A stretch of DNA of 64,000 nucleotides from contig CAZPHH010000007.1 in assembly GCA_964586145.1 (NCBI GenBank), positions 1 to 64,000 on the forward strand, given 5' to 3'. A program made the position numbers and the translations under genes. This DNA is from JAFGJQ01 sp964586145 (GTDB lineage: Bacteria > Planctomycetota > Phycisphaerae > UBA1845). The notes beneath the pieces are model-generated. The model was not told the DNA's origin and did no database searches. It was given only the letters and a program-made list of their open reading frames with translations. Shown here one piece after another: positions 8,409 to 16,505 of the stretch; the first letter of the stretch is position 1, and every line of letters begins with the position of its first letter.

Positions 8409-9503
8409 ATGGACCTACCCTCCCGATATCAGCGTCTGATCGCCGGCCAGGCCGGGCCGTTGGGCCGGCTGGTGTGTAGCGTTCTTCGTCCGGCATCCGG
8501 GCTCTACGCCGTGGCGATGCGACTGCGAAATCGGTGGTACGACCGTGGCGGCTCGCGCGTGGCGCGGATTGGCGTGCCTGTCGTCAGCGTGGGCAACATC
8601 ACAACCGGCGGCACGGGCAAGACCCCCCTGGTGATCGAAGTGTGCCGTCGCCTGTCATCGGCCGGGCTGCGGCCCGCGGTGGTCAGTCGCGGATACCGGG
8701 CCGGGCCGGGTGGACAGGCGGATGAACTGCTGATGCTGCGCCGCCGCCTGCCGGACGTGCCGTGCGTGGCCGATCCGGACCGGGTGGCGGGCGCCCGCCG
8801 GGCCGTGCATGAGCACGGGGCGAGCGTCATTGTGCTGGACGACGGCTTTCAGCATCGACGGATCGGGCGTGACCTGGACATCGTGGTCGTGGACGCCACC
8901 TGCCCGTTTGGCTATGGGTACGTGCTGCCGCGCGGACTGCTGCGCGAACCGCTCTCCGGTTTGCGGCGGGCTTCATTGATCGTCATCTCACGGGTCGATC
9001 AGGTGGATGCCCCCGCCCTGCAGCGTGTGGAATCCGCGCTCGATGCGTTTGCGCCAGGGGTGCCGCGCGTCCGGGCGGTGCATCGCCCCGCGGGGCTCGT
9101 CCAGCTCGACGGAGTGGAGTCGCCGTTGTCACCGGCCGACCTGGGGCCGTCTTACTGCTTCGCGGCCATCGGCAATCCCGGCTCGTTCCGGCAGACGACC
9201 GCGTCACTGGGTATCCACATCGCCGGCTCCCATTGGTTTCCGGATCATCACCACTATAGTGAGCGTGATCCGGCGGCCTTGCAGGACGCGGCCCAACGGG
9301 TCGGGGCGGCCGTGCTGCTCACCACCGAGAAGGACGCCGTGAAGCTGGCTGACCTGAACGCACGTGGGCCCATTCCCGTCCTCGCCGTCCGCATCGAAAT
9401 CGACTTCCGGCCGAATGATGATAGAATCCTCGACAACGCCCTGGACCGGGCGGTGCAGACGAGGCGCGGCGATCATGAACCGACCCCGATACCAACCCGC
9501 TGA
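8409..9503 (+). CDS. lpxK: Tetraacyldisaccharide 4'-kinase
   Basis: 364 residues, close to the family norm. LpxK uses ATP to phosphorylate the 4' position of the lipid A disaccharide at the inner membrane. The Walker A segment GGTGKTP (67-73) is preceded by the typical VVSVGNITT strand. The family motif VVSRGYR and the segment VIVLDDGFQHRRIGRDLDIVV with the catalytic DDGFQH follow. GGAGG lies 12 bases before the ATG. It is the first gene of an envelope operon; its last 29 bases overlap the next gene at 9475. Confidence 0.93.
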   Translation: MDLPSRYQRLIAGQAGPLGRLVCSVLRPASGLYAVAMRLRNRWYDRGGSRVARIGVPVVSVGNITTGGTGKTPLVIEVCRRLSSAGLRPAVVSRGYRAGPGGQADELLMLRRRLPDVPCVADPDRVAGARRAVHEHGASVIVLDDGFQHRRIGRDLDIVVVDATCPFGYGYVLPRGLLREPLSGLRRASLIVISRVDQVDAPALQRVESALDAFAPGVPRVRAVHRPAGLVQLDGVESPLSPADLGPSYCFAAIGNPGSFRQTTASLGIHIAGSHWFPDHHHYSERDPAALQDAAQRVGAAVLLTTEKDAVKLADLNARGPIPVLAVRIEIDFRPNDDRILDNALDRAVQTRRGDHEPTPIPTR

Positions 9504-10461
9504 TCTGTCGCGGCTGCGGACGTACTCCGTCGGCCGTCGGCCGCACAAGGTCTCCACGGCCGCCCTCGCCGGGCTGCCCGAGCCGGGCACGTCGGCGGCG
9601 GACCTGTTCGCCTCGCTTCCGGACGTGCTGGGCGTCCGCGAGTTCCGGGCAACCGTGGACGCGATGGCCGCGGCCATTCGCGATGGCCGGCCGGTGGTGC
9701 TGGCCATGGGGGCGCACGTCGTGAAGGTCGGCTGCACTCCGATCGTGGTGGACCTGATCCGGCGGGGTATTGTCTCCGCCGTTGCGTGTAACGGGGCGTT
9801 CGCCATCCACGACATGGAGCTGGCCACTGTCGGCGCCACCAGCGAGGAAGTGGCCGACACCATTCGGGACGGCTCGTTCGGCATGGTGTCCGAAACGCTG
9901 GACTTCTTCACCCGCGCGGCCGCCCGGGCGGACGAGCGGCAGATCGGCTTTGGCGAGGCGGTGGGCGGGCTGCTCGTGGAGGCGAACCCGCCCGGGTTGG
10001 CCCACAGCGTGCTGGCCGCGGCGTATCAGGCGTCCATCCCGGCCACCTTGCACGTGGCCCTGGGGACCGACACCGTGCATGCGTCCGGCGTGATGGACGG
10101 CGCGCGGATCGGGGCGGCGTCGTTACGCGATTTCCGGCTGATCTGCAGCGTGGTGGGGGACCTGGGGGCGGCGAGTGCGGACGGCCCGGGCGGGGTGTGG
10201 CTGAACGTAGGCTCGGCGGTGGTCATGCCGGAGGTGTTTCTGAAGGCGGTGTCCGTCGCCCGCAACCTGGGTGCGAACCTGGACGCCATGACCACGGCGA
10301 ATTTCGACATGCTGCGGCACTACCGGCCGAAGGTGAACGTGGTGACGCGGCCTGTCACTCCCGGACGCGGACACGAGGTGATCGGGCATCACGAGATTCT
10401 CCTGCCGCTGCTGCGTGCGGCGCTGCTGGAGCGGCTGGCGGGACCGGGAGCGGTGCCATGA
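9475..10461 (+). CDS. Conserved unknown protein of the lpxK operon
   Basis: 328 residues from ATG 9475; the frame is open further upstream but there it only shadows lpxK. The most conserved-looking stretch is VVLAMGAHVVKVGCTPIVVDLI with SAVACNGAFAIHDMELATVGATSEEVADTI. Later segments are ALGTDTVHASG, GVWLNVGSAVVMPEVFLKAVS and VVTRPVTPGRGHEV. I recall similar GAHVxKxGxxPxxxDL proteins sometimes labelled deoxyhypusine-synthase-like, but the DHS NAD-binding signature is not visible, so I do not assign that activity. It overlaps lpxK by 29 bases and the next gene by ATGA, so it is translationally coupled in an LPS-type operon. No signal peptide or membrane segment is seen. Confidence 0.8.
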   Translation: MNRPRYQPADLSRLRTYSVGRRPHKVSTAALAGLPEPGTSAADLFASLPDVLGVREFRATVDAMAAAIRDGRPVVLAMGAHVVKVGCTPIVVDLIRRGIVSAVACNGAFAIHDMELATVGATSEEVADTIRDGSFGMVSETLDFFTRAAARADERQIGFGEAVGGLLVEANPPGLAHSVLAAAYQASIPATLHVALGTDTVHASGVMDGARIGAASLRDFRLICSVVGDLGAASADGPGGVWLNVGSAVVMPEVFLKAVSVARNLGANLDAMTTANFDMLRHYRPKVNVVTRPVTPGRGHEVIGHHEILLPLLRAALLERLAGPGAVP

Positions 10462-11327
10462 GTCGACCGGCCGTGTTCCTCGACCGCGACAACACGCTCA
10501 TCGACGACCCCGGGTTCATCGATGATCCGGACCAGGTGCGTCTGCTGCCCGGTGCGGCCCAGGCCGTCCGCCGGCTGCGGGCGGCGGGGTACGCGGTGGT
10601 GGTGGCGTCCAACCAGTCCGGGGTCGCCCGCGGTCTGATCACGGAGGAACAATTGGCAGCCGTTCACCAGCGCCTGCGTGACCTGCTTCGCGAGGAGGGC
10701 GCCGAGCTGGACGCCATCTACTACTGCCCCTTCCTCGACGGTCCGGAGGCCGTGGTGGAGACGTACCGGCGGGCCAGCGAGCACCGCAAGCCGGGCTGCG
10801 GCATGTTGATCCAGGCGGCGCGGGACCTCAACCTCGAGCTGGGCCGGTCGTGGATGATCGGGGACCGGGCCTCGGACATTGAGGCGGGGCAGCGGGCGGG
10901 TTGCCGCACAATTCTCGTTGCACTTTCGCACGCGCCCGCTGACAATGGCACGTGCTCGCCTGACTACCGCGCCGATTCGCTCAGGGAGGCAGCGAACATC
11001 GTGGAGAAGGAATCGACCCCGCCCACAGATCAGCCGACGACCTCGCGCTCCGGCACCGAGCCCGCCGCGGATGCGGACGTGCGCTCCCTGCTCACGGAAA
11101 TCCGTGACCTGCTGGACCGGCAGCAGCGGGCCCGGCGGCAGGAGGATTTTTCGTTTCTCCGGCTCTTTGGCACGCTGACCCAGATGCTCGCTGTGGTCAC
11201 GGCCATCTGGGGCTTCGTGGGCATGTTCGACACGCAGACCATGACGCCGGCCATCGCCCGGTTTGCGCTGGCCGGGTTCTTCCAGCTTGTCACGCTGACC
11301 ACCATTGCCATCGAGTCGCGTCACTGA
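10458..11327 (+). CDS. GmhB-like HAD phosphatase with C-terminal membrane tail
   Basis: 289 residues. The N-terminal 175 residues are a HAD phosphatase of the histidinol-phosphate/GmhB group: catalytic DRDNT (9-13), threonine/serine motif VVASNQSGVARG, and C-terminal MIGDRASDIEAG. GmhB removes the 7-phosphate from heptose bisphosphate before nucleotide activation. The zinc loop of classical GmhB (CPHxP...CxC) is degraded here to CPF...ASEH, keeping only the first cysteine. Residues about 175-225 are a polar linker with SLLTEIRDLLDRQQRARRQE. Two hydrophobic helices follow (LTQMLAVVTAIWGFVGMF and ALAGFFQLVTLTTIAI). The tail is not part of normal GmhB. The start is ATG in an ATGA overlap, inside an lpxK-to-heptosyltransferase operon that fits heptose metabolism. 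Confidence 0.85.
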   Translation: MSRPAVFLDRDNTLIDDPGFIDDPDQVRLLPGAAQAVRRLRAAGYAVVVASNQSGVARGLITEEQLAAVHQRLRDLLREEGAELDAIYYCPFLDGPEAVVETYRRASEHRKPGCGMLIQAARDLNLELGRSWMIGDRASDIEAGQRAGCRTILVALSHAPADNGTCSPDYRADSLREAANIVEKESTPPTDQPTTSRSGTEPAADADVRSLLTEIRDLLDRQQRARRQEDFSFLRLFGTLTQMLAVVTAIWGFVGMFDTQTMTPAIARFALAGFFQLVTLTTIAIESRH

Positions 11328-11390
11328 TGCCGCATACGTGCCCGCAACGCAGCGCAGAGCGGCCCCGTGCCCGACGGACCTTTCAGTCCA

Positions 11391-12446
11391 ATGCGTGATC
11401 CGCAGACCATCCTTATCGCCCTGCCGAACTGGGTGGGCGACGTGGTGATGGCCACGCCCGCTTTGGCGGCCATTCGGGCGAGGTTCCCCCGGGCGGCCAT
11501 CACCGGACTGATCCGTCAGGGCATCCGCGGCCTGATCGAAAGCTGCCCGTGGGTTGACGACTGGGAGGTCTGGCCGGCGAAGAACGCGCGGGGCCGTCAG
11601 GGGGGTACGTTCCAGGTGGCGTTCCGCTTACGCCGCCGCCGCATGGAATGGGCGCTGCTGATGACCAACTCCTTCCGATCCGCCCTGGTTGCCCGGCTGG
11701 CCGGCATTCCGCGACGGATCGGATATGACCGTGACGGACGCGGCTGGCTGCTCACCGACCGCATTCCCGTGCAGCGCGACGCCGCCGGCCGAATCGCTCG
11801 CACACGCATGGTGAATTACTACGGAGAACTGGCCGTGGCCCTCGGCTGCGACCGGCCGGGCGACCGGCTGATGCTCCACACGCGCCCGGAGGACGACGCG
11901 GTGATCTCCGCCCGGCTGGAGGCCGCCGGGCTGGCCGGACATCGGCCGATCGTGGTCATGACGCCCGGCGCGTCGTTCGGACCGGCCAAGTGCTGGCCGG
12001 CGGACCGGTTTGCCGCCGTCTGCGACCGGCTGGTGGACGAATGCGGAGCTCGCGTCGTGCTGACGTACGGTCCCGGAGAAGAGAGCGTGGCCCGGCGGGC
12101 GATTGAGGCCATGCGGCACCGGCCGCTGGTAATGGAGGACCCGGCCATCACGTTGAGCCAGCTCAAGTCATTGATCCGGCTCAGCGACCTGCTGTTGTGC
12201 AACGATACCGGCCCGCGTCACCTGGCCAAGGCCTTTGACGTGCCGGTGGTGACCGTCTTCGGCCCCACTTGGCCGCAATGGACCGACACGGATTATCGCC
12301 TGGAGCAAATCGTCCGGATTGACGTGGATTGCGGACCCTGCCAGAAGCCCGTCTGCCCGCTGGGGCACGTCAAGTGCATGACCGAGGTTGGCGTTGAGGC
12401 CGTTTTTGACGCCTGCCGCGAGCTGCTGGCGCGGCGGCCCGCCTGA
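11391..12446 (+). CDS. waaF: Lipopolysaccharide heptosyltransferase (WaaF-like, GT9)
   Basis: 351 residues. This GT-B glycosyltransferase of family 9 adds ADP-heptose to the LPS inner core. The N-terminal motif LIALPNWVGDVVMATPALAAI is diagnostic of heptosyltransferase I/II. The C-terminal nucleotide-sugar site shows LLLCNDTGPRHLAKAFDVPVVTVFGPT followed by a late cysteine cluster (DCGPCQKPVCPLGHVKC). ATG 11391 is preferred over GTG 11367; neither has a strong Shine-Dalgarno sequence. It is the last gene of the lpxK operon and converges on the SIS gene with 34 bases between stops. The symbol reflects family likeness; the exact acceptor is unknown. Confidence 0.88.
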   Translation: MRDPQTILIALPNWVGDVVMATPALAAIRARFPRAAITGLIRQGIRGLIESCPWVDDWEVWPAKNARGRQGGTFQVAFRLRRRRMEWALLMTNSFRSALVARLAGIPRRIGYDRDGRGWLLTDRIPVQRDAAGRIARTRMVNYYGELAVALGCDRPGDRLMLHTRPEDDAVISARLEAAGLAGHRPIVVMTPGASFGPAKCWPADRFAAVCDRLVDECGARVVLTYGPGEESVARRAIEAMRHRPLVMEDPAITLSQLKSLIRLSDLLLCNDTGPRHLAKAFDVPVVTVFGPTWPQWTDTDYRLEQIVRIDVDCGPCQKPVCPLGHVKCMTEVGVEAVFDACRELLARRPA

Positions 12447-12480
12447 CGCAAGGTTCGCCGTTCGCGTGAGCGGGCGGGTC

Positions 12481-14193
12481 CTACTTGCCCGCCTTCAGCC
12501 GCTCGATGGCCGTTCGCACGACGGGCTCTTTTTTCAGCAGGCGTTCCGCCTCAGCATACGAGGCGCCGCTGCCGGCCAGGATCAGGGCTCGCGGCACGAC
12601 TTTCGTGGCGTCGGTGGCGGCCTCGACGTGCTTCGACGGCTTGGCGTTGTTCAGTGCGGGCGTTACGCGGTCGACGCTGTAGAGGCTGCGGAGCAGGCAG
12701 CGTTTGGCCGTCTCCGGGCAGACGCCCATGATGTCCGAGACGATGCCGATCGACCGGTGCCAGAGCTTGTTGTTGCTGATGCGCAGGTCGACCATGCGGT
12801 TGCGATAGACCTTGCCGGTCAGGACGTGTGCGCCGGTGGTCAGGGCATTCAGCACCAGCTTCGTGGCGTACTCTCCGTACACCGATGCTCCCGGCAGCAG
12901 CGATTTTGGCACGTCCGGAACGAACACCGCGGCGTCCAGGCGGAGGCCGATGTGGTCTGAGCCGCTCGCGCGAATCATGGCCGTTGCGGCGCCGGCCTTC
13001 CGGGCTGTCCGCAGCGCCTCGGTCAGCTTGGGCTCGCGCCCGCCGCCGGGCAGGGCCACCACAAGGTCATGCTTTGTCAGCGTCGGAGCGATTTCCTCCA
13101 GGAAGTTGTCCAGCGAAATGCGGTACCACCGGCCGGCCTCGCTCAGATCATGCCCCGGCCCCAGCAGCGATCGCCATCCGCCGACGAGGAACCCGCGCAC
13201 GTCGCCGAAGGCCGCTCCGAAGGTCGGCGGGCACTCGCTTGCGTCCACGATGCCCAGTATGCCCGGCGTTCCCGACCCCACGTAGTAAATGTGCCCGCCG
13301 TGCCGCAGGGCGTGACCGCCCCGCGCGATCAGGTTCGCAATGTCCGCCGCCTGCGAGTACGCGGCCACCCGCGTGTTCTCATAGGCTAGCACTGCTGCCC
13401 GCACCCAATCGGCGAGATCGGCCTTGCTCCGGCCGCCCGGCAGCAGGCCGGCTTGCCGAGCGCCCAGTGCAAACACAACCTCCAACAGAAGCTTGGTTGC
13501 GCTGCCTCCCTTCATTCGCGTGGAGCCGGTAATGGGTTCCGGCCCGACGACCGGGTTGAGGATCAGGCAGTTCTTGCGGGTCGAGATGGTGCGTACGGCG
13601 TCCGCGAAGGTCTTGTCCCAGTTTTCGACCTCCAGGGTTCGGGCGCGGTCTTCCGGGTTGAAGCCGATCAGGATGCACTTACCGCCGCGCCGCTCCGAGA
13701 CCCGCAGCAGTTGGGACGCCACGTAGGGGGCGGCGAACGCGCACGTGATGCCGATGTACAACACGTTCCGCTTGCCTTCGATCAGGGGCTCCACGTCGGT
13801 CCAGGCCTGGTGCGGGTCGTCCTCCGCCTTCTCCTGCGCCTTGATGAGGGCCAGGTTGGTCCCGGCGATCAGGTGGCGGAAGTTCGGCTCCTTCCGACGG
13901 CTTTTCAGAAACCGGTTGAAGACGCGAGAGGCAAACATCGCCAGCCGGCCGCTGGTGCCGGCACCGGAAATCACAATGACGCTGTCCCGCCGGCCCATCA
14001 GCGGGGCCGCCCATTTCACCGCCTGTGCGATCTTGGCCGTGATGACGTCGTCGCACAGGGCCGGGAACCCGCGATAGCCGTTGTAGATCTGGGCATCGCT
14101 GGCCCGCAGCAGCCGGACCATTTCCTCCGGCGAGGCCACGTCGATGTCGGTTGTCAGTTCGTTGGGAGACTCTGTGATTGAAGGAGCGTGCAT
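12481..14193 (-). CDS. Double-SIS protein of the MurQ/GCKR family
   Basis: 570 residues with two sugar-isomerase (SIS) domains. The first has VIVISGAGTSGRLAMFASR and GSTRMKGGSATKLLLEV. The second has HIYYVGSGTPGILGIVDASECPPTFG, the string typical of MurNAc-6-phosphate etherase (MurQ). MurQ is about 300 residues with one SIS domain. The duplicated layout and length are closer to the animal glucokinase regulatory protein (GCKR). It may act on or sense a phosphorylated amino sugar, which fits the adjacent divergent peptidoglycan amidase gene, but the substrate is inferred. ATG 14193 is chosen; an upstream ATG at 14229 is possible. Confidence 0.8.
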   Translation of the reverse strand: MHAPSITESPNELTTDIDVASPEEMVRLLRASDAQIYNGYRGFPALCDDVITAKIAQAVKWAAPLMGRRDSVIVISGAGTSGRLAMFASRVFNRFLKSRRKEPNFRHLIAGTNLALIKAQEKAEDDPHQAWTDVEPLIEGKRNVLYIGITCAFAAPYVASQLLRVSERRGGKCILIGFNPEDRARTLEVENWDKTFADAVRTISTRKNCLILNPVVGPEPITGSTRMKGGSATKLLLEVVFALGARQAGLLPGGRSKADLADWVRAAVLAYENTRVAAYSQAADIANLIARGGHALRHGGHIYYVGSGTPGILGIVDASECPPTFGAAFGDVRGFLVGGWRSLLGPGHDLSEAGRWYRISLDNFLEEIAPTLTKHDLVVALPGGGREPKLTEALRTARKAGAATAMIRASGSDHIGLRLDAAVFVPDVPKSLLPGASVYGEYATKLVLNALTTGAHVLTGKVYRNRMVDLRISNNKLWHRSIGIVSDIMGVCPETAKRCLLRSLYSVDRVTPALNNAKPSKHVEAATDATKVVPRALILAGSGASYAEAERLLKKEPVVRTAIERLKAGK

Positions 14194-14407
14194 ACCCGTT
14201 GATTCTCGGTTGTGACGGCTCGGTGCCATACCTGTGTGTACGGCCTCGGGCGTGTGCTTTCGCGCTGCGTGCTGGATGCCCGGCCCCGCTGGGGGTGGGA
14301 GACGGATTCTCGCCGGCCCTGGTGCATCGTCTCGGGCCGAGTCCGCCCCATGCTACCGCACCGCCGCCCCCACCGCAAAGCAACTGGCTTCCGGGCCGCG
14401 GCTGGGC

Positions 14408-14413
14408 TATAAA
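14408..14413 (+). promoter_or_regulatory. -10 box for the amidase/beta-lactamase-fold gene
   Basis: TATAAA (five of six), 31 bases before the GTG start at 14445, leaving a short leader with AGGAGG. No convincing -35 hexamer is visible at 16-18 bases. Confidence 0.4.
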
Positions 14414-14444
14414 CGCCGCGACAGCGAAAGAGGAGGATTATGCA

Positions 14445-16370
14445 GTGAAACGTACCATCTGCCGACCTGCGTTGTGGATTCTGTGCCCCCTGGGCGGCCT
14501 GCTCGGCGGCTGCGTGGAACCCCGGGAACCCGAAGACCCCATGCTGTCCGTCAACACGCTGATTGAGGCCCCGGAAGACTACGCCCGCGTCCGCATCGGC
14601 ACGCCGGAGTGGCCCATGCCGGCCTACGCCCGGTATCTCAAGGGCGTTCGCATCTGCCTGGACCCCGGGCACGGCGGCGACGCTCACAAACGGGCCTACA
14701 AGCGCGGCCCGACCGGCGTCCGCGAGGCCGAGATGAACCTGCGCGTGGCCTTCTACCTCCGCGATCTCCTGGTGGCGGCCGGGGCCGAGGTGTTGCTGAC
14801 GCGTGAGGCGGACGTGGACTCGTCGCTGGCGGAGCGGGCCGAAGTCGCCAACCGCTGGGACGCCGACCTGTTCATCTCCCTCCACCACAACGCGATCGGC
14901 AAGCCGGAGGTCAACCGTACCTCGGTCTGGTACCACCGCGACGTGGATCATCGCCCATCCAACCTGGATCTGGCCCGGTATCTCTGCCATGGACTGCTAC
15001 ATGCGTTTCAGTTTCCCCAGATTACCGGCGACGCCCTGAACTCCGACGCGCTGATGTATCCCGGTGGGTTCGGCATCCTTCGCGCAGCCGATGTGACCGC
15101 CGCCTTGTGCGAGTCCTCCTTCTTCACCAACCCCGAAGAAGAGCAGCGGCTCCGCATGCCGGAGCACAACCTTCTGGAAGCCTACGGCCTGTTCGACGGC
15201 CTGGCCCGGTATGTCTACGCCGGCCTGCCGCGGGTGCAGCTTGTGGAGCCGGCGGACGGACGGGTGATCCCCGGCCAGACGAAGGCACTCGTCTTTCGGC
15301 TGGATGACGGGCTGCGGAAGCGCGGCGCCTGGGGCTCCGACCGGCAGGGCATCCTCTCCAGCACGATCGACGTCCGGCTGGACGGGCAGCCCCTGGCGTT
15401 TGATTTCCAGAACAAGGGTTACGTGCTCACGGCCACGTTGCCGGACGAATTGAGTCCCGGCGGTCATCGGGTGGACGTGCAGTTTATCAACAAGAACAAG
15501 AACTCGGTGCTGGACCCGCGCATCTGGATCGACGTGCCGGGCGCGGTGGCAGACGCAAGTGAGTACCGCCTGGGCTATCGCGCCGAAACCGATCCGTGGC
15601 TGCAGCGGCAGGTGCAGGAGATCGACCGGGTGCTCTCGGCCCACTTCGGGCTGCGCGTGGAGGAGCGAGCGGTGGGGCTGCTCGATCTGACGCGCGGACG
15701 GCTGGCCCTGATCCGGCCGGACGAGATGTTTTATGCGGCGAGCGTGCCGAAGATCGCGATTCTATTGGCGTGGTTTGAGAAGATGCCCGAGTCGGCCGAG
15801 GAACTCGCCCCGGACGTGCGGGAGGCGCTGGGCCGGATGATCAAGCACTCGGACAACGCGCTGGCCGCCCGCTTCAGCCGGCAACTCGGGCTGCCGGCCA
15901 TCGCGGAAGTGCTCGAATCGCCCGAGTACGGTTTTTATGACAAGAAGCGTGGCGGCGGCCTGTGGATGGGCAAGCACTACGCCCCGGGTGACGAGCGATT
16001 GCGCGATCCGCTGAAGGACCTGTCGCACGCCGCCACGGTGCGGCAGTGCCTGCGGTTCTACCTGATGATGGAGCAGGGGCGGCTGGTCAGCCCGGCGGCA
16101 TCGGCGATGATGAGGGATGTCTTCGCGTCGCCCGACCTGGAGCACCGGCAGTCCAAGTTCGTGAAGGGCCTGGCCGGGCGAGAACGCACCATTTTGCGCA
16201 AGAGCGGGACCTGGGAGAACTTTCATCACGACACGGCCCTGGTGGAGGGGGAGGGCCGGCGCTACATCCTGGTCGCCCTGACCGAGAGCCCGCGCGGCGG
16301 TGAGTACCTCGAGGAACTCGCCGCGGCTGTGGATGACCTGCTGGCGCCGGCTCAGGCCGACGCGGAATGA
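14445..16370 (+). CDS. Lipoprotein: N-acetylmuramoyl-L-alanine amidase fused to serine beta-lactamase fold
   Basis: 641 residues. GTG 14445 is chosen because AGGAGG lies nine bases upstream and it opens a lipoprotein signal (LLGGC, Cys23). Residues about 66-240 are a zinc amidase of the Amidase_3/LytC type: DPGHGG with zinc His76, Glu96 in EAEMN, zinc His147 in SLHHNA, and a late Glu in ALCESSFF. A linker of about 150 residues with beta-sandwich character follows. Residues about 400-641 carry the three serine-beta-lactamase/DD-peptidase motifs: SVPK (433-436), SDN (469-471) and KSG (586-588). No clear class A deacylating Glu in an omega loop is seen, so this half could be a DD-peptidase or transpeptidase instead of a beta-lactamase. 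It would act on peptidoglycan from a membrane anchor. It is divergent from the MurQ/GCKR-like gene. Confidence 0.88.
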   Translation: MKRTICRPALWILCPLGGLLGGCVEPREPEDPMLSVNTLIEAPEDYARVRIGTPEWPMPAYARYLKGVRICLDPGHGGDAHKRAYKRGPTGVREAEMNLRVAFYLRDLLVAAGAEVLLTREADVDSSLAERAEVANRWDADLFISLHHNAIGKPEVNRTSVWYHRDVDHRPSNLDLARYLCHGLLHAFQFPQITGDALNSDALMYPGGFGILRAADVTAALCESSFFTNPEEEQRLRMPEHNLLEAYGLFDGLARYVYAGLPRVQLVEPADGRVIPGQTKALVFRLDDGLRKRGAWGSDRQGILSSTIDVRLDGQPLAFDFQNKGYVLTATLPDELSPGGHRVDVQFINKNKNSVLDPRIWIDVPGAVADASEYRLGYRAETDPWLQRQVQEIDRVLSAHFGLRVEERAVGLLDLTRGRLALIRPDEMFYAASVPKIAILLAWFEKMPESAEELAPDVREALGRMIKHSDNALAARFSRQLGLPAIAEVLESPEYGFYDKKRGGGLWMGKHYAPGDERLRDPLKDLSHAATVRQCLRFYLMMEQGRLVSPAASAMMRDVFASPDLEHRQSKFVKGLAGRERTILRKSGTWENFHHDTALVEGEGRRYILVALTESPRGGEYLEELAAAVDDLLAPAQADAE

Positions 16371-16402
16371 ACGGCGCGGCATGAGGCGGCGGGGTGTCGG
16401 GG

Positions 16403-16431
16403 TTGTCGAAGTGTGGGTGACCCCGTATAGT
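16403..16431 (+). promoter_or_regulatory. Promoter of the sodium/solute symporter gene
   Basis: TTGTCG (16403-16408), 17-base spacer, TATAGT (16426-16431). It lies in the 135-base gap before ATG 16506, giving a leader of about 67 bases that ends with GGGAG before the ATG. Confidence 0.55.
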
Positions 16432-16505
16432 CCGCACGACTGGCGCGGTTGCTGCTGCGCGGGGACACGGCACCCGGATTTCACTGCCCTGAGCGGGAGC
16501 GTTTC

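Noticed and set aside
9364..9474. Longer N-terminus for the unknown lpxK-operon protein
   Set aside because: That stretch is lpxK coding sequence in another frame; the ATG at 9475 starts the patterned protein.
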